Positions 7,969 through 14,890 of a stretch of 18,279 nt of DNA are shown piece by piece. This DNA is from an uncultured Flavobacteriales bacterium (GTDB lineage: Bacteria > Bacteroidota > Bacteroidia > Flavobacteriales_D > Crocinitomicaceae). Position 1 is the stretch's first letter. Each line of letters starts with the position of its first letter. The notes under the pieces were generated by a model. The model was not told where the DNA came from, ran no database searches, and was given only the letters and a program-made list of their open reading frames with translations. Made by a program: the position numbers and the translations under genes. The stretch spans positions 1 through 18,279 of the forward strand of contig CAJWCX010000004.1 in NCBI GenBank assembly GCA_913031405.1. The letters run 5' to 3'.

Positions 7969-9051
7969 GTGAAATACATTTCGATTGTTTTTGTACTGGT
8001 TCAAATGAGCCTATTTGGTCAAGGAGTCATTCCTGTTATAGACTTTAATAATTTCTTTTTATCCTTTCAGGATGGTTACTACAGGCCTATCGAGGTTCAG
8101 CCCGTTCAAGATTTTAAAGCGGGTGATGAGTTGGTAGCCTATATCGATACTCGAGGAAATTTACGTCTCTATGATGGTATTGCAAGAAAGGACATTACCA
8201 ATCTTAATGTGCAATATCAAGTTTCAGATCATTTAATGGGATATATGATTGGCCCAACTCTCAATATGTATGATCATGGAAAACTATCTACCTTGACTTA
8301 TTTCGCCCGAAATTTTGAAGTTAAAGACAGTATCATAGTTTTTGAAGACACACGGTTCAATTCAATTAATGCCTATTACAATGATTCTTCGTACATGCTC
8401 ACGACCTTAATGGGTGAGTTAGAAATGCCAATGGCAATAGGTGAAAACTTAGTTGTTTTCAAGGACAATGGCAACATGTATAAGACTTTTTGGAATGGGG
8501 GTTTTTATGAAATTGATGTTTGGAATAATCAACCTAATATTGATTTCCAAATAGGAACAGATGTACTTTGTTTTAACGATCCAACAACTCAAACTTTTGT
8601 GGTATTTGATCATGGACTTTTCTATGATGTAGAACAATTGCCTATGCCAAAATACAGATCTGGAAGAGGGTTTATAGTCTATGAGGATTTGAGTGGTAAC
8701 TTATGGTATTATCAAAATGGAGAGCAATTTCAGTTATCTAACTTTTCAGCAGATTTTTGGGATGTGAAAGATGATATTGTCGTATGGTCAGAGAGTTCTT
8801 ATTTTTTCTCCTATTGCAATGGTAAAAAAACGCAAATAGAAAACTTTACACCTGTTCAATTTAAGATAAAGAATGATGTTTTGGTTTATCAAAACATTCT
8901 AGGAGGTGTCAATGCGTTCGTCAAAGGAAAGAAATACGAATTGACAAATCAATTGGATTCACAATTCGAAATATACGGTGATCGTGTTTTAGTCAAAATG
9001 TTCAACAATTCTTTTATGGTCTTAGAAAATGGAAAAAAGTATACGAATTAG
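7969..9051 (+). CDS. Secreted repeat protein, probable beta-propeller, function unknown
   Basis: I do not recognise a named family. After a signal peptide (about 1-18, ending LFGQ) almost the whole 360 residues consists of a degenerate repeat of 33-39 residues. Each unit looks like D-x-hydrophobic-V-x-(F/Y/W)-x-D, then an aromatic followed by NG or HG, then a short run to N-x-F-x-hydrophobic. Units begin near residues 53, 87, 120, 159, 198, 234, 269, 303 and 338. The N-terminus (about 26-52) carries the second half of a unit and the C-terminus (338-360) the first half, as expected if the ends close a ring. The start is GTG. The last 23 bases overlap the next gene, an NlpC/P60 hydrolase, so a shared envelope role is plausible but inferred. 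No catalytic motif is visible. Confidence 0.75.
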   Translation: MKYISIVFVLVQMSLFGQGVIPVIDFNNFFLSFQDGYYRPIEVQPVQDFKAGDELVAYIDTRGNLRLYDGIARKDITNLNVQYQVSDHLMGYMIGPTLNMYDHGKLSTLTYFARNFEVKDSIIVFEDTRFNSINAYYNDSSYMLTTLMGELEMPMAIGENLVVFKDNGNMYKTFWNGGFYEIDVWNNQPNIDFQIGTDVLCFNDPTTQTFVVFDHGLFYDVEQLPMPKYRSGRGFIVYEDLSGNLWYYQNGEQFQLSNFSADFWDVKDDIVVWSESSYFFSYCNGKKTQIENFTPVQFKIKNDVLVYQNILGGVNAFVKGKKYELTNQLDSQFEIYGDRVLVKMFNNSFMVLENGKKYTN

Positions 9052-9931
9052 ATATTTATTTATCTTTTTTTTTATGGGGGTAGTCTCTTTTTGTTTGAAT
9101 GCCCAGAATCGAAAAATGGATCGTCTTGAGCAGTATTATGATCAAGGTCATTATAAAATGGTTTATAGGAAATCCGTCAGAATGTTGAGTCGTCGAGAAT
9201 ACGATTATTCTATTCTACCTTCTTATTACCGGGCAATGAGTTCATTTCACTTGATTAATAGTTCTGCATGGATGAGACGACATCAATTGGATTTAAAAGA
9301 ATCTATAGAGCTCATGAATGCGGTTATGAAAAGCCCTCGTTGGCCCAATTTAATGAAATCACACGCGGTTGAACTGGCTGATATGGAATTGCTTTTTGAC
9401 GTTTGGTTGGCAAGTAATGCATCAAGCAACAAGGATAATTATAAGGACATGGAAGATTGGATTATAGACATTTATAAGTCCTATGAGTACGATATAAAAG
9501 AAGATGTTACCTCCGTTCAAAGTCAAATGATTTCAGAGGGTCTAAATTCAAAAAATCGACTGGATTTGATTCATTATGCATATGAGTTTATGGGTGTACC
9601 CTATAAATGGGGTGGTATTGATGAAAATGGTTTTGATTGCAGTGGTTTTACACGCCATGTATTTCAATTTCAAAACATAGATTTACCTCGTGTTTCTAAG
9701 GATCAATATCGATATGTAAAACCAATTGATGGTAAAAGAGCTTACAGGGGTGATTTGGTTTTCTTTTCTGATGGGAAGGAAATATCCCATGTTGGTATAC
9801 TTGTTAATGAGGTAAATGAACCCAAAATTATGATTCATTCTTCATCGTCAAAAGGGATTTCAGTAGCAGATATTAATGAATCAAGTTATTGGGGGAAAAG
9901 ACTTGTAGGATTTGGCAGAGTAGTTCAATAA
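9029..9931 (+). CDS. Secreted NlpC/P60-family cysteine peptidase (peptidoglycan hydrolase)
   Basis: This 300-residue protein has an N-terminal signal peptide (about 1-26, ending LNAQ). A helical region of about 140 residues has no recognised domain, and a C-terminal NlpC/P60 domain spans about 178-300. The catalytic cysteine is Cys204 in FDCSGF, the histidine is His254 in ISHVGI, and the third residue is probably His270 in MIHSSS. The PYKWGG block before the cysteine is also typical. Members cut the D-Glu-diaminopimelate or related bond in peptidoglycan stem peptides. The helical N-terminal region probably provides binding or inhibition, but this is inferred. Its ATG lies inside the end of the upstream repeat-protein gene, in another frame, indicating translational coupling. 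Its stop overlaps the stop of the convergent gene. Confidence 0.92.
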   Translation: MEKSIRIRYLFIFFFMGVVSFCLNAQNRKMDRLEQYYDQGHYKMVYRKSVRMLSRREYDYSILPSYYRAMSSFHLINSSAWMRRHQLDLKESIELMNAVMKSPRWPNLMKSHAVELADMELLFDVWLASNASSNKDNYKDMEDWIIDIYKSYEYDIKEDVTSVQSQMISEGLNSKNRLDLIHYAYEFMGVPYKWGGIDENGFDCSGFTRHVFQFQNIDLPRVSKDQYRYVKPIDGKRAYRGDLVFFSDGKEISHVGILVNEVNEPKIMIHSSSSKGISVADINESSYWGKRLVGFGRVVQ

Positions 9932-10479
9932 ATCAACTTGGAATCAGCTTTTCTCTTTTTAGACCTAATAATGAGAATGATAAAAATTAAGAACAAGAAT
10001 TCAATACTGTAGTCGATGTATTCATGGTAAATAAAAAACCTGATAAAAGTGATTGCCATAAGACTCATCGTCATCCATTTAAAAATGGGTTGGTGTTTTT
10101 CTTCCTTTCTCAGTGAAAGTCCATAGGTACATACAAATACAATAAAAAGACTCGGGATAAAAACAAGCCTCCAGTATTCAACTACAAATTCCCTATTGAT
10201 GATTACAATAGACGAAAGTAGTATCTGTGAGAAAACAGTTGCTAGTATTATTTTTTTGAGTTGCTCGTTAAGGTTTTTTACGAACTCTGAAATCAGTAAA
10301 GAGACCATACCTAATAGTAAGCATAATGAAATTTGTAGCGCAGGGTATATTTCCCAATTAAATAAGCGAAAAGCAGATAAAATAAGGCCAACACTAAGTA
10401 GTATGTAGGTGATATTTTTTAAACGTCTTAATGTTATCATAGGTCTTTTTATAAAAAGAATTCCGTGTTTTTGTCTCAT
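9925..10479 (-). CDS. Small multi-pass membrane protein, function unknown
   Basis: The 184 residues are dominated by hydrophobic segments at about 24-40, 46-64, 76-95, 104-122, 133-150 and 157-170, which suggests five or six transmembrane helices. Short basic loops separate them, and the C-terminus is Lys/Arg-rich (RSKKRKADSK), likely cytoplasmic. I recognise no family or catalytic motif. The ATG follows the murQ stop immediately (TAA then ATG), which implies translational coupling, so a link to peptidoglycan-sugar recycling or to the envelope is possible but unproven. A second ATG at 10440 would remove 13 mostly polar residues and is an alternative start. The gene ends with a 7-base overlap with the convergent NlpC/P60 gene. 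Confidence 0.75.
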   Translation of the reverse strand: MRQKHGILFIKRPMITLRRLKNITYILLSVGLILSAFRLFNWEIYPALQISLCLLLGMVSLLISEFVKNLNEQLKKIILATVFSQILLSSIVIINREFVVEYWRLVFIPSLFIVFVCTYGLSLRKEEKHQPIFKWMTMSLMAITFIRFFIYHEYIDYSIEFLFLIFIILIIRSKKRKADSKLIY

Positions 10480-11289
10480 TTACATTTTATGATAATTGTC
10501 GATGGCCTTTCTAACTGAGCCATGTTTGGTCAATAAGGATAGACTTTCTTCTGATGAAATACCTAATGCTTCACAAATCATATGCGTTCCGCGTCTCACT
10601 AATTTTTCATTACTTAGTTGCATATCTATCATTTTATTTCCTTTAACATGTCCTAGCTTAATCATTAGGCATGTGGAAATCATATTCAGAACCATTTTTT
10701 GTGCTGTGCCTGACTTCATTCTTGTTGATCCGGTCACAAATTCAGGTCCAACAAGAGGAGTTATTGGATATGATGTTGCTTTTGATAGTGGAGATTCAGG
10801 GTTGCATGAAATACCTGCAGTAACAAGTCCTAATTCTTCTGCTTTGTTAATCGCTCCTATAACATACGGAGTAGTACCAGATGCAGCTATACCTACAACA
10901 ATATCATGTTCTGAAATCGAAAACTCCATCAAGTCTTTCCAGCTCAAATCTGAATTATCTTCCGCAAATTCAACTGCTTTTCTTATGGCTTGATCTCCTC
11001 CAGCGATGATGCCATTCACAATACCATGATCAACTCCAAAGGTGGGAGGACATTCGCTTGCATCCACAATACCTAGTCTTCCGCTTGTGCCTGCACCGAT
11101 ATAAAATAACCTGCCACCTTTTACCATCTTTTGATATGCAGCGTCAATAAAAGACTCAATGCTCGATAGTTCTTTCGCCACTGCATTGGCTACGGTTTGA
11201 TCTTCAGCATTGATTCCTTCAAGAAGCTCAAGGGTCGTTTTATCCTCCAATTGGTCGTAATTGGAAGTGCTTTCAGTAATTTTTTTCAT
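10480..11289 (-). CDS. murQ: N-acetylmuramic acid 6-phosphate etherase
   Basis: MurQ removes the D-lactyl ether from N-acetylmuramic acid 6-phosphate to give GlcNAc 6-phosphate, a step of cell-wall recycling in the cytoplasm. The SIS-fold signature is clear: FYIGAGTSGRLGI (62-74), DASECPP (76-82) carrying Glu79, AEDN (109-112) carrying Glu110, GIAASGTTPYV (133-143) and the GPEFVTGSTRMKSGTAQK block (181-198). Glu79 and Glu110 correspond to the glutamates important for catalysis in E. coli MurQ. At 269 residues it is somewhat shorter than the E. coli enzyme, mostly at the C-terminus, without losing a core motif. It starts four bases inside the upstream phosphoribosyltransferase gene (ATGA overlap), and a membrane-protein gene follows directly. 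No MurNAc kinase or PTS gene is in view. Confidence 0.96.
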   Translation of the reverse strand: MKKITESTSNYDQLEDKTTLELLEGINAEDQTVANAVAKELSSIESFIDAAYQKMVKGGRLFYIGAGTSGRLGIVDASECPPTFGVDHGIVNGIIAGGDQAIRKAVEFAEDNSDLSWKDLMEFSISEHDIVVGIAASGTTPYVIGAINKAEELGLVTAGISCNPESPLSKATSYPITPLVGPEFVTGSTRMKSGTAQKMVLNMISTCLMIKLGHVKGNKMIDMQLSNEKLVRRGTHMICEALGISSEESLSLLTKHGSVRKAIDNYHKM

Positions 11290-11780
11290 ACCAAATAGGC
11301 TTTAGAGTCTTCTTTATTCAATTCTACTTCGACGCGATCCTTTAGTGTAGTTGACAAAGAAATACCTACAATATCAGCTTTAATAGGATACCTTCGGTGT
11401 TTTCGATCAACAAGTACTATCGTTCGAATCGCCTTTGTAGGTTTTTCTAGAATTTTAACCAATGCGTATTGCATTGTTTTACCTGAATTAATAACGTCGT
11501 CAACTATAATGACATATCCTTTTTTAAGTTTTTTATCGTCAATGTTTATCGTGATTTCATCCTTCCATGGTTTCAATTTATTGATTTGAATCTCAAAGCA
11601 ATCTACCGAAATATTAGAATTGCTTGATATGATTTTACCTATAGTTTTCGCCAATAAATAACCATTTCCATGAATTCCCCCTATACATATATTATTTTCT
11701 TCAAAGCAGTTCTCTAGTAGTTCATGACCTAGCCTTGTTATTTTTTGTTGAATTTGCTGGTGATTGAGTATAACTTGCAT
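11286..11780 (-). CDS. PyrR-like phosphoribosyltransferase-domain protein
   Basis: The 164 residues form a type I phosphoribosyltransferase fold. The PRPP-binding loop is VIIVDDVINSGKTM (90-103), preceded by an IGGIHGNG loop (33-40) and followed by VDRKHRRYPIKADIVG (124-139). That last block resembles the matching region of PyrR, which acts as a uracil phosphoribosyltransferase and pyrimidine-operon regulator in Firmicutes. Many Bacteroidota carry such a PRTase away from pyrimidine genes, and its role there is not settled, so I give no symbol. No pyr gene and no attenuator are visible nearby. It is the first gene of the leftward set with murQ, which overlaps it by four bases. A candidate promoter box lies 31 bases upstream. 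Confidence 0.85.
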   Translation of the reverse strand: MQVILNHQQIQQKITRLGHELLENCFEENNICIGGIHGNGYLLAKTIGKIISSNSNISVDCFEIQINKLKPWKDEITINIDDKKLKKGYVIIVDDVINSGKTMQYALVKILEKPTKAIRTIVLVDRKHRRYPIKADIVGISLSTTLKDRVEVELNKEDSKAYLV

Positions 11781-11811
11781 TTGCTTCGAATTAATATTAG
11801 TATAGCTACTT

Positions 11812-11819
11812 CAAAAATA
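11812..11819 (-). promoter_or_regulatory. Candidate -7 promoter box for the PRTase-murQ operon
   Basis: TATTTTTG on the minus strand, an exact TAnnTTTG match, ends 31 bases before the ATG at 11780, predicting a leader of about 25-28 bases. No -33 TTTG at the usual distance is evident. It lies in the 83-base gap shared with the divergent radical SAM gene. Confidence 0.35.
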
Positions 11820-11851
11820 CATAAGTATTCTATAATATCACTTGATTTCGC

Positions 11852-11859
11852 TATTTTCG
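11852..11859 (+). promoter_or_regulatory. Candidate -7 promoter box directly before the radical SAM gene
   Basis: TATTTTCG differs from TAnnTTTG at one position and is followed by TACT and the ATG at 11864, so the box-to-start distance is four bases, as at dnaX and the repeat-protein gene. A start at or next to the ATG would make the mRNA leaderless. No -33 element is apparent, so the evidence is mainly the repeated spacing. Confidence 0.35.
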
Positions 11860-11863
11860 TACT

Positions 11864-12886
11864 ATGTCAGTTTTTAGGGATTCTGTACGTATTTTTTCTC
11901 ATCTTAGTTTTTATCGGGTGTGGAATTTGATTTTGTTAAAGACGAGCTTTTATATGTCTCGACTTACCAAAAAAAGTATTCATATGGGATTACCGAGTGC
12001 ATTGAGTATTGAACCTACCACCTCATGTAATTTGGGTTGTCCTGAGTGCCCTAGCGGCTTAAAACAATTTACGCGACCTACAGGTAAATTGGATCTGCAG
12101 CTTCATGATCAAATGATTCGGCAAATTAAAACGTCTGTATTTTATATCAACTATTATTTTCAAGGTGAACCGTTTTTACATCCCCGATTTTTAGATTTGA
12201 TTGTTAGAGCAAAAAAATCAAAGATATACACCTCAACCTCAACAAATGGTCATTTTATTACTTCCAAAAAAGCAGATGAAATTGTGAAATCCGGTTTAGA
12301 CAGACTGATTATTTCGGTGGATGGATTAACTCAGGAGACATACGAGCAATATCGAAAAAAAGGAAAACTTCAAAAGGTGATTGAGGCAAGTCATTATTTA
12401 GTGGCTGCTAAAAAACAAAATAAATCGAGTACACCACACTTGATTTTTCAATTTCTAGCGGTAAAGCCGAATGAACACGAAGTTCCCGGAGTATTCAAAT
12501 TAGCTAAAGAAATTGGTATTGATGAGGTTCGTATAAAGACTGCTCAGTTGTATGAATTTAAAAAAGGTAACAAGCTGATGCCAGAGAATTCAAAATATTC
12601 CCGATATACAAAACAAAAGGATGGCACATATAAACTGAAAGGAAGTCAGGGTAATCATTGTTGGAAAATGTGGTCGGGTTCTGTTTTGACGTGGGATGGA
12701 CAAGTCGTCCCATGCTGTTTTGATAAAGATGCCTCACATATTTTAGGTTCACTAAAGGAAAATTCCTTCAAATCAATATGGAATTCTATTCAATATAAAA
12801 GTTTTAGGCATGGAGTCTTGAATGCAAGGCAGCAAATTGATATTTGTAAAAATTGCTCTGAAGGAGCTCAAGTTTGGGCATCTTAA
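11864..12886 (+). CDS. Radical SAM enzyme with SPASM domain
   Basis: This 340-residue protein has the radical SAM cluster motif CNLGCPEC (Cys55, Cys59, Cys62) in an otherwise standard context (SIEPTTS just before, then a GEP block at 101-103 for SAM binding). A C-terminal SPASM region holds further cysteines at 266, 284, 285, 328 and 331, expected to bind one or two auxiliary iron-sulfur clusters (CWKMWSG, VVPCCFD, ICKNCSEG). SPASM proteins modify peptides or small molecules, and many from envelope loci act on sugars or lipids. No precursor peptide, transporter or partner gene is beside it, so the substrate is unknown. It stands alone between two oppositely oriented units and ends two bases from the end of the convergent B12 operon. 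Confidence 0.92.
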   Translation: MSVFRDSVRIFSHLSFYRVWNLILLKTSFYMSRLTKKSIHMGLPSALSIEPTTSCNLGCPECPSGLKQFTRPTGKLDLQLHDQMIRQIKTSVFYINYYFQGEPFLHPRFLDLIVRAKKSKIYTSTSTNGHFITSKKADEIVKSGLDRLIISVDGLTQETYEQYRKKGKLQKVIEASHYLVAAKKQNKSSTPHLIFQFLAVKPNEHEVPGVFKLAKEIGIDEVRIKTAQLYEFKKGNKLMPENSKYSRYTKQKDGTYKLKGSQGNHCWKMWSGSVLTWDGQVVPCCFDKDASHILGSLKENSFKSIWNSIQYKSFRHGVLNARQQIDICKNCSEGAQVWAS

Positions 12887-12888
12887 GC

Positions 12889-13845
12889 TTAATTTTTTAA
12901 AAATGGAATGGCATGATTCCCTTGCCGAATGAAATACAATCCTGAGGCCAGATTTTGAACTGAAGTTGATGGACCATTGAATTCTTTTACCAGTATTCCA
13001 AAAGCATCAAAAATGTAAATTTTATCTTGCTTAAACCCATCTATCGTGATGTGATTATCGGCTGGGTTCGGGAATACGCTGTAGTTTATTTCATGTTCTT
13101 GAACGGATAAATTATTGTGAATTACACCAATAGCGTCCAAGTCAAAACCTCCTGATTCAAACGGAGTAGGATAGGGGTCATTGATAATATTTCCTTGGCT
13201 ATCTGTACTCGCAAATTCTGGATTAATACAACCGATAACATCTGTAATACGGACATTTGTGATGTTATTGATATCAATTCCTGAAACGTCGGTGAGCTCT
13301 TCTAAGTCAAAGGGGGTGCCATAATAAACCCGATATTTTCCCGCTAAATTTCTAATGTAGCCACAATCTGAATAAGAGAAGTTGTCCAATTGAATGTCAC
13401 AAGGTGTTTCACTTACCGATTCAAAAGGATAATAATCAATCCCATTTGAGCTTACTTCTACAATAGCCAATTCCATGTAGTGATCTGCAAATCCGTTCTC
13501 AAAGATTGCAAAATCCGGACCCGGACCATTTTTTATGCTTGTATTAAATTGAAAAATAGCCTGTCCAGCATCTCCCAGCGAAACCACATTATTATCTGGT
13601 GGCCCTATGGCATTTATTTCAAGTCCATAGTTCACTACTCCCATTCCAGGATTTTGAATATCCATGAACCCTCTTACAATTTCAACTGACGAGCCCCAGC
13701 TTACGAAAACAGAGGAGTCTTTATAAATCGCCGTTGATCCATTTTCACTAGGCGCAGGAGCATAGGATTGACTCCAGCTTAAATTCATTTTAGTCAAAGT
13801 GATACATGTGACGAAAAGTATGATATGAATCGATAGTTTATTCAA
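12889..13845 (-). CDS. T9SS-exported surface protein of the B12 locus
   Basis: This 318-residue protein has a signal peptide (about 1-26, ending SWSQ), a globular domain (about 30-245) and a type A T9SS sorting domain (about 256-318) starting at VFPNPADN. The globular part carries GPDFAIFENGF (109-119), VSSNGIDYYPF (131-141) and GGFDLDAIGVI (232-242). I recall similar domains in Bacteroidota cell-surface proteins found near BtuB-like receptors, but I know no defined activity. It should be secreted across the outer membrane and anchored at the surface, where it may help bind cobamides or hold the uptake complex. The start is TTG, overlapping the lipoprotein gene's stop by eight bases. The next in-frame ATG (codon 20) would destroy the signal peptide. 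It is the last gene of the riboswitch-led operon. Confidence 0.82.
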   Translation of the reverse strand: MNKLSIHIILFVTCITLTKMNLSWSQSYAPAPSENGSTAIYKDSSVFVSWGSSVEIVRGFMDIQNPGMGVVNYGLEINAIGPPDNNVVSLGDAGQAIFQFNTSIKNGPGPDFAIFENGFADHYMELAIVEVSSNGIDYYPFESVSETPCDIQLDNFSYSDCGYIRNLAGKYRVYYGTPFDLEELTDVSGIDINNITNVRITDVIGCINPEFASTDSQGNIINDPYPTPFESGGFDLDAIGVIHNNLSVQEHEINYSVFPNPADNHITIDGFKQDKIYIFDAFGILVKEFNGPSTSVQNLASGLYFIRQGNHAIPFLKN

Positions 13846-14890
13846 AGAAAAGAATTTTTGAAGGATTCAGACCAACGTGATAGCTGTTTAAAAAATTACC
13901 CATAGCATCATATTCGAAAACATATCCCGTGTTGGTATAGTTCATGGCATCCATTAGATATAATTTGTCCGAAATCTCGTTGTATTGAATTCCATAAAGG
14001 GTTTCAATTTGGTCAGCAGATATAAAGGAGTTGTCTTCTATTACTCCATTTAAAGGATTGAAAAGAGCAATCATATTGTTCCCAGAACCCGAGTTTACGA
14101 AGTTGATTAGAAACTTATTTCCAAATTTTTCAATTCCTGAAATACTGAAGTTAAATTCTTCACTAATCTCATCTATGTCGGTATCAATTTTTATCAGTTT
14201 TGACGGTATGTTTCCGTAATTCCCTCTGGATATGACAAATGCGTTTCCTACATCGTCAGCACAAATAGGACCAGGATTAAGGCCAACATCGATTTTTTTA
14301 ATTTCGTTAAGACTATTTAAATCTATAATGGAAACAGTGGAATCCATTTGGGGGTAATTGAGTCCTCCTGAATTTGAGACATACAACTTTTGGTCAATAA
14401 CCATGATTTGATCAGGGTTTGCTCCTACTTGAATTCTTTGAGTAAGTTCAAGACTTGAGGTGTCTATAACATCAACATACCCGTCAAAACAAGATATAAA
14501 GGCATGATTTTCATAAAAGTCAATATTCCTTGGTTGTTTAGCCGTACTTCCATCCATCATTGAAATTTGCTTTAGTGATTCGAAGCTTTTTGCGTCAAGA
14601 ATTTCAATAGTACTAGATACGTTAATCACAATATAAATCTTATCTCCATAGCGCTTGATATCATTTCCCGTATCCCCAAGTTGTCGTCCTACCCTGTTAA
14701 GGAAAAAACCATTTTCAACCTCATGATTCTCAAAGTTGATATACGAAAGCTGGGTATTGTTATGTTGGAATAAGCCTTCACAGAGAACCAATGCGCCATT
14801 TTTAACTTCATTATTAGTGTTTGCGGGATCAGTATTCTTATCACAAGAACAGAGCAATAAAAAGAAAAATAAACCTTTAATTAAACGCAT
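13838..14890 (-). CDS. BtuG-like beta-propeller surface lipoprotein (YncE/DUF5074-type)
   Basis: The 350-residue protein begins with a lipoprotein signal peptide ending LCSC, so Cys16 is the expected lipidated residue. The rest shows propeller-type repeats: IEILDAKSFE, VDVIDTSSLE and VSIIDLNSLN each follow a short strand, and VGANPDQ and VGLNPGP recur between blades. This fits a seven-bladed YncE/DUF5074 propeller. In Bacteroides, BtuG lipoproteins of this kind sit on BtuB at the cell surface and bind cobalamin extremely tightly before passing it to the receptor. Here the gene directly follows the btuB-like gene (14-base overlap) under a cobalamin riboswitch, which supports the same role. Cobalamin binding is inferred from context and fold; I cannot confirm the binding residues. 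Confidence 0.83.
   Translation of the reverse strand: MRLIKGLFFFLLLCSCDKNTDPANTNNEVKNGALVLCEGLFQHNNTQLSYINFENHEVENGFFLNRVGRQLGDTGNDIKRYGDKIYIVINVSSTIEILDAKSFESLKQISMMDGSTAKQPRNIDFYENHAFISCFDGYVDVIDTSSLELTQRIQVGANPDQIMVIDQKLYVSNSGGLNYPQMDSTVSIIDLNSLNEIKKIDVGLNPGPICADDVGNAFVISRGNYGNIPSKLIKIDTDIDEISEEFNFSISGIEKFGNKFLINFVNSGSGNNMIALFNPLNGVIEDNSFISADQIETLYGIQYNEISDKLYLMDAMNYTNTGYVFEYDAMGNFLNSYHVGLNPSKILFFE

Noticed and set aside
10196..10993. Plus-strand open frames opposite the membrane-protein and murQ genes
   Set aside because: They lie antisense to well-supported genes and show no domain, signal peptide or start context of their own.
12883..12892. Palindrome TTAAGCTTAA containing both convergent stop codons, considered as a bidirectional terminator
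   Set aside because: The 10-base palindrome has no loop and is AT-rich, so a stable terminator stem is not expected; it probably reflects two TAA stops facing each other.
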